Source of the DNA: Brucella oryzae | GTDB lineage: Bacteria > Pseudomonadota > Alphaproteobacteria > Rhizobiales > Rhizobiaceae | Assembly: GCA_012103035.1 (NCBI GenBank) | Contig: JAAVLL010000002.1 | Coordinates: 1,657,795-1,721,794 of the forward strand | Reading direction: 5' to 3' | Length of the DNA: 64,000 nt | Shown here: positions 49,831 to 59,375 of the stretch, in pieces | Position numbering within the stretch: the first letter of the stretch is position 1 | Layout: each line of letters starts with the position of its first letter | The notes under the pieces: model-generated | Database searches by the model: none | Told to the model about the DNA's origin: nothing | What the model saw: only the letters and a program-made list of their open reading frames with translations | Position numbers and translations under genes: made by a program

Positions 49831-50593
49831 ATGAAATCTTGTCTTGAGGGCCGGGTTGCTCTTGTTACTGGCGCCGGATCGGGTATCGGTCGCGCAGGTG
49901 CCATCGCCATGGCGGCAGAAGGCGCTACCCTTGTGGTCACGGATCTTCGCGCAGAACTTGCGGAAGCGACTGCGCAAGCGATCAGAGAGGCCGGAGGGCA
50001 GGCGGAGAGCGCAGCGCTCGATGCCCGTGATGATGCCGCCATCACAGAAACCGTTTCCGGCGTTGCCGCTCGTTATGGACGACTTGATGTTGTGCATTCG
50101 CATGTCGGCATCCAGATTGCAGGCAAACTGGAGGATGTGACGCCTACCCAGATGGATCTGGCGTGGGCGATGAATGTGCGTTCGCATTTTGTGGTGGCGC
50201 AGGCAGCACTCGTGCCAATGCGGGCGCAGGGTGGGGATCGGTGATTATTACTGCCTCCAATTCCGGATGCCAATATGATCGCGGCATGATTTCCTATGCC
50301 ACCACCAAGCATGCAGCCGTGGCAATGGTACGGCAGATGGCGGCTGACTATGCGCGGGAGAATATCCGGTTCAACGCGCTTTGTCCGGGATTTGTCGATA
50401 CGCCTTTCAACGCCGGTTTCGAACAGCAGATGGGAGGACGGGCAGCGCTTGAAAATTACGTTTCCGAAACAATACCAATGGGACGCTGGGCATCACCCGA
50501 CGAAATCGCAGCGGAATTGTATACCTTGCTTCGCCACAGTCAGCTTTCGTTACAGGTCTCGCGCTGATTATCGACGGCGGCGAAGTTCTTTAG
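49831..50593 (+). CDS. Short-chain dehydrogenase/reductase (two frameshifts)
   Basis: NAD(P)-dependent oxidoreductase. Cofactor loop TGAGSGIGRAG at residues 14-24; acidic DLRAEL near 38 suggests NAD preference. The usual NNAG stretch reads HSHVG, an unusual replacement. Catalytic Ser in TASNSG and YATTK supply the Ser-Tyr-Lys triad after a missing base near 50233. A second break near 50530 gives SAFVTGLALIIDGGEVL, stop TAG 50591-50593. About 254 residues. It lies 65 bases after the transporter genes and may oxidise an alcohol derived from the imported compound. Confidence 0.83.
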
Positions 50594-50660
50594 AAAGATG
50601 AGGTGGGCCGATCTGAGTCAGTGAAGTGTTTTCTTGTATGGCTGGTCGAGTACCTTTTGC

Positions 50661-51070
50661 TCATATCATATATTTGTCCCAGAAGCCTGCTTGCGGAGCA
50701 ATCTGCTCGACAATATCGACCCAGAGACCCGAAGGATCTGTAAAGCCAAAACGGCGCTGACCGAATGGCTCATCGGTGAGAGGGTAGGTTACCAGTAATC
50801 CTTTTGCGATCAGCTCATCATAGGCCACTTTTGCGTCCGCGACTTCCATCTCAAAACAGAGGCCAGTTCCGCCAAAGGTTTCGGGACCAGGGGCGCGGAA
50901 GGATGGTCGGGTGTCATGAAAGCGATTGAAGCAGTGTTCCCTTCGGCGGTTAGAAGACAGAACCAGGTACTATCAAAAATCGCTTCAAAGCCGAAATGTC
51001 TGATCCAGAAGTCACGCGCTGCGTTTTTCTTGTTGGTGACGATGATCGGATAGCGGTCCGAAAACTGCAT
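50661..51070 (-). CDS. Glyoxalase/bleomycin-resistance (VOC) family protein (one frameshift)
   Basis: Small metal-dependent or binding protein of the VOC fold. ATG 51070 follows AAGGAA. RYPIIVTNKKNAARDFWIRHFGFEAIFDS forms the first beta-alpha-beta unit in part; after one missing base near 50870 it continues as ETFGGTGLCFEMEVADAKVAYDEL and RRFGFTDPSGLWVDIVEQ. About 136 residues. Function unknown; it is divergent from the TetR gene and shares its operator region, so it is the probable target of that repressor. Confidence 0.78.
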
Positions 51071-51096
51071 AACGAATTTCCTTGTCAATAAGAAAC

Positions 51097-51143
51097 AAAC
51101 AGACTATCTGTTTTAAAGTTATAGAAACAGACAGTTTGTCTGT
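51097..51143. promoter_or_regulatory. Two palindromic operators between VOC and TetR genes
   Basis: AAACAGA-CTA-TCTGTTT (51097-51113) and ACAGACA-GTT-TGTCTGT (51127-51143) are perfect 7-bp inverted repeats with 3-base centres. They share the core ACAGA-N-TCTGT and are 30 bases apart centre to centre, about three helical turns. They lie in the 96-base region between the divergent starts, the classic arrangement for TetR autoregulation. Confidence 0.75.
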
Positions 51144-51166
51144 CAATTGTTTTGAAGGACGCTGTC

Positions 51167-51732
51167 ATGTCCAAAATGAACTGCGCACAGCTCGGACCAA
51201 GGGACGATTGGTTCAGGTCGCACGCGAACTGTTCGCCCGCGATGGGTATGCACAAACCGGAACGGAAGCGATTATTGCAGCAGCGGTGTGAAACGCGGAG
51301 CGCTCTATCACCACTTTCGCGATAAAGCCGACCTCTTTGAAGCTGTATGCCGTGATCTTGCCGGAGAAGCAGCCGAAGCTGTGACGGCTGCCACCGAGGC
51401 GCTGACCGACCCCGTGGAGATGCTGGAGAAGGGGCGGTTGCCTGGATCGACTATATGGGACAGCCGGAGAACCGGCGTATTCTCGTTGTCGATGCACCTA
51501 GCGTGCTCGGGCGCAAACGATGGGAAATGCTTGATCGCGATCTTTCCTTCGATCTTCTGCGAACTGGTGTGGTACAAGCAGTTGAAGTCGATGCGATCCG
51601 ATTTTCCGCTGGTGCCGATGTTCTCGCTATATTGCTCAATGGGTTGATGAACGAGATAGCGCTACGGTCAGATGAAGATGCTACCGCGCTGAAGAACGGT
51701 TTTTGGAATTGTTACGCTCGTTGAAAGCTTGA
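51167..51732 (+). CDS. TetR-family transcriptional repressor (frameshifted)
   Basis: N-terminal helix-turn-helix: TRKGR-type segment RTARTKGRLVQVARELFARDG followed, after breaks near 51178 and 51288, by [31 protein letters not shown]. The C-terminal part (ILVVDAPSVLGRKRWEMLDRD; FSAGADVLAILLNGLMNEIAL) is the ligand-binding core of this family. Further breaks near 51430 and 51705; restored end LLRSLKA, stop 51730-51732. About 188 residues. Probably represses itself and the VOC gene through the paired palindromes. Confidence 0.82.
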
Positions 51733-51900
51733 TCCTTGCCCGACAATGTAACACTATCATCATAATCTGCCGCCTACTTGGCTTGCTCGTTAGTTGAGGT
51801 GGTAGTTTTTGTGCGGGTTCCCGAAGCAACGGGGCATTGGTCGCGGCAGCTTCCAGCCTCCTGTCAGCCGATCAGGGGCTGAAAAGCAAAAGAATACACT

Positions 51901-52909
51901 TCAACATTTCGGGAGCAGGAGTTTAAGATCGGAATAGTACCCCATGATACTTCCAGCTGTGTCAAGAGTATGAATTATGTCGAATCTTTTATTCATAACA
52001 TCTCGTGGGCTACATCCAAACTGAACTCGGAATGCGTATGTGAAACTCTCCGGTGACGGGAAGCCGTATTTGTAAGCAATTGCCTTAATCGAAGTCTTTT
52101 GGCCGTTCCCATCTGTCAGTATTTGCTTAAGTGCCAATTCAAGACGTTGCTGTTTTATATAGCGGGCAATTCCGCTTTCTTTTCAAACATCCTATAGAGG
52201 GCTGATCTTGAGAGCTGGAATTTGTCCAGAAAATGTTCTACCCGCAAAGACGGATTGTGTATATTCTCAAGAATATAAAGCTTTATCTGATCCTTAATGA
52301 ATGTAGCTGGCGGCGAATAATCAAAATTGCATGCTCCGCCGATCGCACAAACGATCATGTCCAGTAGAAAGTTTCCAGATATAAACGCATCTCGCTCATT
52401 TAAAACCGGAGACAGCTTGTGATATTCAGTCATAATACTTGTAAGTAGAATGACGAGGGATTATTATTTTTAAGGTGCATACCGTGTAGACCCGTTCTTC
52501 CACATTCTTTTTCAAGAATATTTCTATCTAGAACAACGGATAACGTGGCACCGTTACCGGAATACGCCTCCATACATTGTGTCGTGTCAGATATATATAT
52601 TTCTCTATCGCATACTTTTATTTTTTTCCTCTTTCATTTACATAAACATTGTGACCTAGCGGCATATGAATCCATAAATTTTCAAACCTAGGTAGATTAT
52701 TTTTATTTACTAGGCGTACACCACGATGTTGGCTAAATGTAGAATATACCAGTGAAACCTCTCCAAGAGAAAGTATCTCTACGGAGCCCCTAAAAAGTTT
52801 TTCTGGGTGCAGGAGTTGACTCATACAAAGGATAAGTGATCTGACGCCATAATTCCATCCTGTCCTCAAGGGGAACGTTGTGTGTAGAAATACAAATTCT
52901 ATTGGCCAT
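51901..52909 (-). CDS. AraC-family transcriptional regulator, AT-rich (frameshifted)
   Basis: ATG 52909 gives MANRICISTHNVPLEDRMELW; single missing bases near 52796, 52620, 52436 and 52180 break the frame. The N-terminal region is of the AraC-binding-like type (RGSVEILSLGEVSLVYSTFS). The C-terminal AraC HTH pair is clear: DKFQLSRSALYRMFEKK and IAYKYGFPSPESFTYAFRVQFG followed by SPRDVMNKR. About 336 residues. Base composition is visibly richer in A and T than the neighbours, which suggests acquisition by transfer. Target genes unknown. Confidence 0.75.
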
Positions 52910-53440
52910 TTGCCTAGTGTCCAACTGACCGCCCTTTCTTTTATACTTATTTTACTTTATAATACCAAAGCTCAATAGCGTATATAAACGTTCCCAGGCG
53001 CGAAGATCGATTCAAACAGTTACTCATGAATCGGCAACGAGCAGGCAACGATATTCGACAATATCGTCACATGTTTCAAATCGAATGCAATCTGCGCCTC
53101 TGAAATTTTGATGCCTTTATGAAACTCTCCTTTTTCTGGATAAGGGGCATAAATGGAAAATTCAAGGGTAAACGGCCGCTGCAGGGGACATCTGTCTTAG
53201 CTTGACGGCTTGAAGTTCGCGGGAGCAGGTCGTCGAGGCGGCTTTATGAAAGAATGCTGGACAATAATTGAATGACAGCTTCGCAATCGCCAACCAGATC
53301 TCGATGGAGGGCGGCGACCGTCTCGTCTGATTGTTAGCGCTGGTTTGCAATATTCAATGTTCGTCAACGAATGTGTATCAATCGATGAAAGCTATGATCA
53401 TCAGTATTATGCTGGGTTAATACATCACCAGGGGAAGGAG
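52910..53440. other. AT-rich stretch with no supported gene
   Basis: No frame here resembles a known protein. The stretch lies between the AraC gene and an IS630 remnant and shares their lower GC, so it is probably part of the same acquired segment. Confidence 0.45.
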
Positions 53441-53640
53441 CAGATGGATTCAAAGAAGCAATCGAGGCGGCAGATGCTCAACTGCATTATTTTTCACCTT
53501 ACAGCCCCGATTTCAATCTGATCGAAATGGCGTTTTTGAAGCTCAAGGCTCTTTTGCAGGCGAAAGCTGAACACTCGATCTAAGCTTTGTGATGACGCGC
53601 GCTATATCGTTAATCAATGCGCTAGTCGGCAAATGAAGTT
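53441..53640 (+). pseudogene. C-terminal remnant of an IS630-family transposase
   Basis: Translation gives FKEAIEAADAQLHYFSPYSP then DFNLIEMAFLKLKALLQ, the end of the DDE catalytic core with the last acidic residue in LIE. A stop follows after AEHSI, and the normal C-terminal helices read on in frame beyond it as VNQCASRQMKF. The first two thirds of the transposase are absent. It lies directly upstream of the phosphatase promoter. Confidence 0.7.
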
Positions 53641-53659
53641 TAATGAATAAATCGACTGG

Positions 53660-53677
53660 CTGTTATACCAGTGTCAT
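53660..53677 (+). promoter_or_regulatory. Pho box upstream of the alkaline phosphatase gene
   Basis: CTGTTAT-ACCA-GTGTCAT matches the PhoB consensus of two CTGTCAT repeats separated by four bases at 6 of 7 positions in each. It ends 52 bases before ATG 53730, the usual distance for a site that replaces the -35 box. It implies induction by phosphate limitation. Confidence 0.7.
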
Positions 53678-53729
53678 CTAGCTTTCTTATCTGACCCCCA
53701 ACACGCATTACACAGTGGGGATTTCTGAT

Positions 53730-55486
53730 ATGCGCAAACTGCTTCTTGCTCTCGCCTCAGCAACCATGCTGACGACTGCGGCTGGTGCTGCAACCGTCTA
53801 TCCGATTGACCGGGCGACAATCCTTGTCAACTCGCCTTTCGATTTCAAGGTTGAGTTCGATAAGGTCGTCGAGCCAAAGGACGTGAAAGTTACCGTCAAT
53901 GGCCAGGACTATGAAGCTGTATTTGGCAGCAAAGCCGAGTTTACCGCTGAAGAAAAGGGCGCAGAAGACGAGGTTCTGGGCTCAGCTCTCATTTTGCGCG
54001 GACTGAAAATCGGCAAGGCCGGCGATTACAAGGTTGAAGTTTCTGCTGGCGACGAAACCAAGTCTGTCAATTGGGGTGTCTATGCGACCGGCAATGAAGC
54101 CAAAGCCAAGAACATCATCTTTCTGATTGCTGATGGTCTGTCGGTCGCGCACCGAACCGGCGCGCGCATCATGTCGAAGGGCTTGACTGAGGGTAAGGCC
54201 AATGGCCGCCTCAACATGGATGATATTCCCCTGTTGCCTTCATCGGCACTTCGTCGACCCATTCGATTGCGACCGACAGTGCCAATACCATGTCGGCTTA
54301 CATGACGGGCCATAAGTCACGCGTGAATGCACTTGGCGTTTATGCCGACCGTACACCTGACAGCCAGGACGACCCGAAAGTCGAAACCATTGCAGAAGCA
54401 ATGCGCCGTGAAACCAAGAAGTCCATCGGCATTGTTACGACATCCGAACTTCAGGACGCGACACCTGCGGCGCTGGTCGCCCATACGCGCAAGCGTTCCG
54501 ACAAGGTCGATATTGTCGGCATGATGTATGACGTGAAGCCTGACGTTATTCTTGGCGGTGGTTCTGCTTACTTCCTCGCCAAGGATGTTCCGGGTTCCAA
54601 GCGCAAGGATGACAAGGATTATATTCAGCTGTTCAAGGATGCCGGATACGCGCTGGTCACGAGCAAGGACGAGCTTGCTGCATCGGGTGAGTCCAATCAG
54701 GACAAGCTGCTCGGTCTTTTCCATACCGGCAACCTCGACGTGACGCTTGATCGTGAGTTCCTCAAGAAAGGCACGGTTGACAAGTTCCCGAACCAGCCGG
54801 GTCTGGTGGAAATGACCAAGACCGCTCTCGAAAAGCTCTCCAAGAATCCGGAAGGCTTCTTCCTGATGGTTGAAGGCGCATCGGTTGATAAGATGAGCCA
54901 TCCGCTTGATTGGGATCGCGCGCTGGTCGAAACCATCGAGTTCGACAAGGCTGTTGGCGTTGCCCGTGAATTTGCCGAAAAGAACCCGGACACGATGATT
55001 ATCATCACCGGTGATCATACCCATGGCGTTGCCATCATTGGTACAGTCGATGATGAAAAGCCGGGCGATGAAATGCGCGAAAAGGTTGGCACTTACGATG
55101 CCGCCGGATTCCCGAATTACGAAGACACCAATGGCGACGGTTATCCGGATCGCATCGATGTTTCGCGTCGTCTGTTCCTCGCCGCCAATAACGGCCCGGA
55201 TCATTACGAAACCTTCCGTCCAAAGATGGATGGCGCCTTCGTGCCAGCCGTTAAGAACCAGAAGGGCGAATATGTAGCCAATGAGGCTTACAAGGATGTT
55301 CCGGGCGCAGTCTTCGTTCAGGGCAACATCCCTAAGGAAGATGACACCGGCGTTCACGCGGTCGATGACGTTGTTCTTCAGGCAACGGGTCCAGGTTCCG
55401 AGGGTCTGCGCGGCTATATGGAACAGAGCGATGTTTACCGTGTGCTTGCTGACACTTTTGCGCTCGGCAAGGCAAAGTCTGAGTAA
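53730..55486 (+). CDS. phoA: Alkaline phosphatase (one frameshift)
   Basis: Periplasmic zinc/magnesium phosphomonoesterase. Sec signal MRKLLLALASATMLTTAAGA, cleavage near AAATV. An N-terminal immunoglobulin-like region precedes the catalytic domain (NIIFLIADGLSV, metal Asp). The nucleophile serine is in TDSANTMSAYMTG after one missing base near 54235 (restored LLAFIGTSSTHSIAT). Metal ligands are seen in MVEGASVDKMSH, IIITGDHTHG and near the end GVHAVDDV. About 585 residues, longer than E. coli PhoA and like alphaproteobacterial forms. The Pho box at 53660-53677 predicts induction by phosphate starvation. Confidence 0.88.
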
Positions 55487-55501
55487 TCTTCGTTTGATTA
55501 A

Positions 55502-55526
55502 GGGCAGGCGGGTTTTCCGCCTGTCC
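55502..55526 (+). terminator. Hairpin after phoA
   Basis: GGGCAGGCGG (55502-55511) and CCGCCTGTCC (55517-55526) pair over 10 bp with one G-U, loop GTTTT, 16 bases after the stop. Only ACTTCTCTTC follows, so termination may be partial and leave the next genes co-transcribed. Confidence 0.6.
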
Positions 55527-55547
55527 ACTTCTCTTCAGGAGGACAAG

Positions 55548-56008
55548 ATGCGCACAGGACCGCATTTCAATCGCAGGCAACTCATGCTTGGTGCATTGGC
55601 AACTGCGCCTTTGATGTGCATTGCAAACAGGGCACAAGCCGCAGAGCAACTTGGCTTTGACAACCTGTATAAAAGTTTCGGCGTGCTGGGTCTGGAGTTT
55701 TCCGATCAGGTCAAAAAGCTTCCGGCAAGGAAGTGGCAATCAGCGGGTTCATGGCACCGCCGCTCAAGGCTGAAGCCAATTTCTTTGTTCTGACTGAAAT
55801 TCCGATGTCGATCTGTCCGTTCTGCTCGTCGGATTCTGACTGGCCCGACAATATCATGGTCGTTTATCTGGCATCCAGACAGACATTCGTGCAGTTCAAC
55901 GCACCAATTCTGACGCGCGGGACGCTGGAATACGGTTCATGGACAGACCCTGAAACGGGCTTCGTTAGTCAGCTTCGTCTGCGTGATGCTTCTTTCAAAA
56001 CCGTCTGA
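55548..56008 (+). CDS. Twin-arginine-exported DUF3299-like periplasmic protein (one frameshift)
   Basis: ATG 55548 follows CAGGAGG. Signal HFNRRQLMLGALATAPLMC has a twin arginine. The mature part, after one base missing near 55727, reads GKEVAISGFMAPPLKAEANF then FVLTEIPMSICPFCSSDSDW, with a CPFC pair that could bind metal. The pattern resembles DUF3299 proteins. About 153 residues; the stop overlaps the ATPase start by one base. Similar proteins are coupled to FtsX-type ABC transporters in zinc-regulated operons of Pseudomonas; that parallel comes from memory of the family, not from a search. Confidence 0.65.
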
Positions 56009-56715
56009 TGATGATGCTTGCCAAGCCATCGGGCCTGCCGCTCGATATTGCCAATCTGGAAGTGCGCTTTCCGGGGTTGGCTCTCCTGTGCTTTCCATTG
56101 AAAAGTTTAATCTGGCTGCTGGTGGCCATCTGGCAATTACCGGTGCCTCCGGCTCGGGGAAAAGTACGCTGGTCAACGCCATAACGGGTCTCGAACCTGT
56201 GAAAGCCGGCAAAGTAGTGTGGGGCGAAACGGCAATCAGCAGCCTGTCTTCTTTCAGGCGCGATGCGTTTCGTGCGCGCAACATCGGTCTGGTGATGCAG
56301 GATTTTCACTTGTTTCCCGGCCTCCGCACTGTCCAATGTGCTATTGCCGCTCAAATTGAGTTTTGGGGTGAAGAGTGATGATCGCGCACGCGCTCTTCAA
56401 TTGCTTCAAACAGTCGGAATAATCCGTCCCGAGCAACATATTGAAACGCTGTCGCGCGGTGAGATGCAGCGCGTTGCTATCGCGCGTGCGCTTCTTTCTA
56501 AGCCTGGCGTGATCGTGGCCGATGAGCCGACTGCAAGTCTTGATCAGAAAACCGGTGCCGATGTTGCCGAGCTTCTGGTGCGGCTTGCGACCGAAGAAAA
56601 GGCGACATTGGTTGTCGTCACGCATGATCCGCAGCTGATGCAATATTTGCAGCGCCGCATTCGCCTTGAAGGCGGAAAAATTGCAAGCGACAGCGCGGAG
56701 ATGGAATTGTCATGA
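56008..56715 (+). CDS. LolD/MacB-type ABC transporter ATPase (two frameshifts)
   Basis: ATPase that pairs with an FtsX-type permease. ATG 56008 overlaps the previous stop. Breaks near 56078 (restored VRFPG-GSPVLSIEKF) and 56332 (restored SALSNVLLPLKLSF). Walker A TGASGSGKSTLVNAI, signature LSRGEMQRVAIARAL, Walker B VIVADEPTASLDQKT and switch VTHDPQ are present. About 236 residues, normal for this class, which usually moves lipoproteins or acts mechanically rather than importing solutes. The stop overlaps the permease start by four bases. Confidence 0.83.
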
Positions 56716-57951
56716 TCGTATTCATTCTTGCCGATCTGCGCCGTTTCTGGAGCGGTGCCGTCGCCATCATCGTTCTGTTGGCTTTGTCGGTTGCATTAAG
56801 TTCGGTCGTAACCTTGCAGGAACGAGCTGTACGGCTTGGCACGGCGCGAGCATCTGACAAGTTTGACCTCGTGATCGGTGCTGCAGGAAGTGACACGCAA
56901 CTCACACTTTCGTCTGTCTTTTGCAGCCATCGCCTTTACCGTTGATGTCGGGTGTTATGCTGGGAAAACTTGCCAATGACAAGCGCGTGGCTTTCGCGGC
57001 TCCCATCGGCTTTGGCGACAGCGCGATGGGCTTTCCCATTGTGGGCACGACAACCGAGCTTATTTCCGCCCTGTCACCACAACTCGCCGAAGACACGATG
57101 TTCGCGCGTCTGGGCGAGGCAGTTATCGGTTCGGCAGTCGATCTACCTGTCGGTGCCAAAGTCAATCCAATGCACGGCACTGTTGAAACCGGCGGACATG
57201 CACATACCGAGGTCAGCTATCATGTAGCTGGCAAAATGGCTCCGACCGGCACTGCATGGGATCGGTCCATTCTGGTTCCCATTCGCACCGTCTGGCAGTT
57301 GCATGGCATGGAAGCTCACGAAGTGCACGCGCATGACGACCATGCTGAAAAGCCCCATGACCATGACCCCGAAATCGACGTCAATGCGCCGCTTGATGAG
57401 GCTTTCGATGCCGATAGTCCCGGTGTTCCGGCCATTCTTGTAAAGCCGAAGACCATTGCGGATGCCTATCGTCTGCGGCAGGAATATCGATCTGATCGCA
57501 CATTGGCGATCTTTCCGGCGGAGGTTCTCACGAGGCTCTATTCAACATTGGGTGATGCTCGCAGCCTGCTGCTTGGTATCGCCATCGGTACGCAGGTGAT
57601 TGTGGTCTTCGCCTTGTTGTTGGTTGCGGTCATGCATATCGGCGCGCGCAAACGTCAGGTCGGTGCGCTGCGGGCGCTTGGTGCGCCGGTTCGCTCCATC
57701 ATGGCGATTGTCTGGGGCGAGTTGTTTTTCCTGCTGCTGCTCGGAATCTTCCTTGGACTGGCTATCGGCTATGCGGTTGCGCAAGCCATCACATCATGGC
57801 TCACAGCAACTACGCCGTCAGGATGCCGGTGGAATTTGCTATGAGCGATGTCTGGCTTGTTAGTGGCTTTATTGCTGTTGCAGCAGTGGTTTCATTGGTT
57901 CCTGCGTTGATGACGCTGCGCATGAGTACGGCATCCGCTCTGCGATCATGA
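56712..57951 (+). CDS. FtsX-type ABC permease with a histidine-rich periplasmic loop (two frameshifts)
   Basis: Membrane partner of the ATPase. First membrane segment GAVAIIVLLALSVALSSVV near residue 16; the last three near 290-400 (IGTQVIVVFALLLVAVMH, FFLLLLGIFLGLAIGYAV, VSGFIAVAAVVSLVPAL). Between them a large periplasmic domain holds GGHAHTEVSYH and HEVHAHDDHAEKPHDHDPE, ten histidines in two short stretches, which strongly suggests metal binding. Breaks near 56920 and 57810; restored end RMSTASALRS, stop 57949-57951. About 413 residues. Operon with a DUF3299-like protein and downstream of a zinc enzyme, alkaline phosphatase. Confidence 0.8.
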
Positions 57952-58008
57952 ACGAGATTTAAAGTGCAGCCCTGCCACGAGAGGGCCGATGGCGAGCAGT
58001 TCATGATG

Positions 58009-59375
58009 CTAAGCGAGGCGACAATCAGGAATACCATAGACCATGGGATCAGCGACCGGTGCCCATGCCCAGTGGGCGTCACCCCAGAACCCGTAAACCG
58101 CGATTTCTGCCACAGATACAGCATGTTGAAGAGCAAGCACGAGCAGCGGCGTCCCGAACAGAATAGCATCACGAAACGGGCCGTCTGGCGCCTGACGGGG
58201 ATTGCCGCGTCGCCTTGCTCGGCCATAAGACCTTACGCCATCGATGATCATGTCTTGGATGGCTTCATCCAGGTAAGCGCTCATGGGCAGGCTGATGACG
58301 CGCCTAGCCTTGCTTTCCGTCACGGCCAGCCCGCCCGGGCCCACGGGATAATGGTTATAGGCGGGTTGCTGATGTACGGGGATCGGGTAATAAACGGCAG
58401 TTGGAATGCCTAGAGATTTCAGATGGGCAGCGAGCCCATCGCGATCTTCGTGCTCGATTGTGTACTGGGCCCACACCGGGACGCCTCCGTCGATGACCTG
58501 CGGCACGCGCGCGACGTCGGGTGCCAATTTTCGCTGTAACGGTTGGCGATGCGGTTACGGCGGGCAATCTCGTCTTCAAAGATCGTAAGCTTCTCAATCA
58601 GGACAGCGGCCTGGATCGTATCAAGGCGGCCGGTAGAGCCGAGACGGACATTGAGATATTTCGGATCATGCTCGAACCCACGAGCCATCGCGTCGCGCGA
58701 CGTGGCCTGGCCATGAACGCGGATTGAGCTAAGCATGTTATGGAGCTCATCATCATCAGTCAGAACCGCGCCACCATCGCCATAGGCACCGAGCGGCTTC
58801 GCCGGAAAGAACGACAGGCTTGAGGCGTCGGCCCAGTGGAGAGGGTGCTTATTGTGCAGCCGACAGCCAAAGCCTTGCGCGGTATCAGCGAGAAGCTTCA
58901 ACTCGTGTGCATAGGTGACAGTGGAGATGGCGGGATAATTGGCGGGTTGTCCGAATAGATCGACGGCAATGACAACGCGTGGTGTCAGCCGCCCCTCTCG
59001 CTTCGTCATCTCGATGGTAGCATTGAGATGCACTGCGTCCATATTGTATGTGTCCGGGTCGATGTCTACGAATACAGGAGTTGCGCCGACCCGTGCCACG
59101 ACCTCGGCTGTCGCGGCGAAGGTGAATGACGGGCAAAAGACGGCATCGCCAGGCCCGACACCCCATGCCATAAGAAGGAACATCAGGGAATCGGTGCCGT
59201 TCGAGCAGGACAAAGCATGTCCCGCATTACCGAAGGCGGCAAGTTTGGCCTCGAATTCATAGACCTCCGGTCCCATCACGAACTGACCACTCCGGGTGAC
59301 TTTGAGGATCGCTAAGTCGATTGCGTCGCCTATGAGATTGCGTTGAGCCTGAATATCAATGAAGGGGATTGTCAT
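58009..59375 (-). CDS. DegT/DnrJ/EryC1-family PLP aminotransferase (one frameshift)
   Basis: Sugar or amino-alcohol aminotransferase type. ATG 59375 gives [62 protein letters not shown] and the PLP lysine in SLSFFPAKPLGAYGDGG are the family signatures, followed by HGQATSRDAM and LNVRLGSTGRLDTIQAAVL. One base is missing near 58527 (restored ENLAPDVARVPQV). The aminotransferase itself should end near 58230 (about 380 residues); the open frame runs to 58009 with a tail I cannot assign. The start overlaps the YggS gene by 20 bases. Confidence 0.82.

Noticed and set aside
54317..55528. A 403-codon open frame on the minus strand
   Set aside because: It is antisense to the phosphatase gene throughout; the plus-strand frame has all metal-binding motifs and codon structure, and the minus frame resembles nothing.
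58009..58230. Seventy-residue tail on the DegT aminotransferase
   Set aside because: The family ends near the YLDEA segment; the tail has no recognisable domain and may be read-through after an indel, so I did not assign a fusion.
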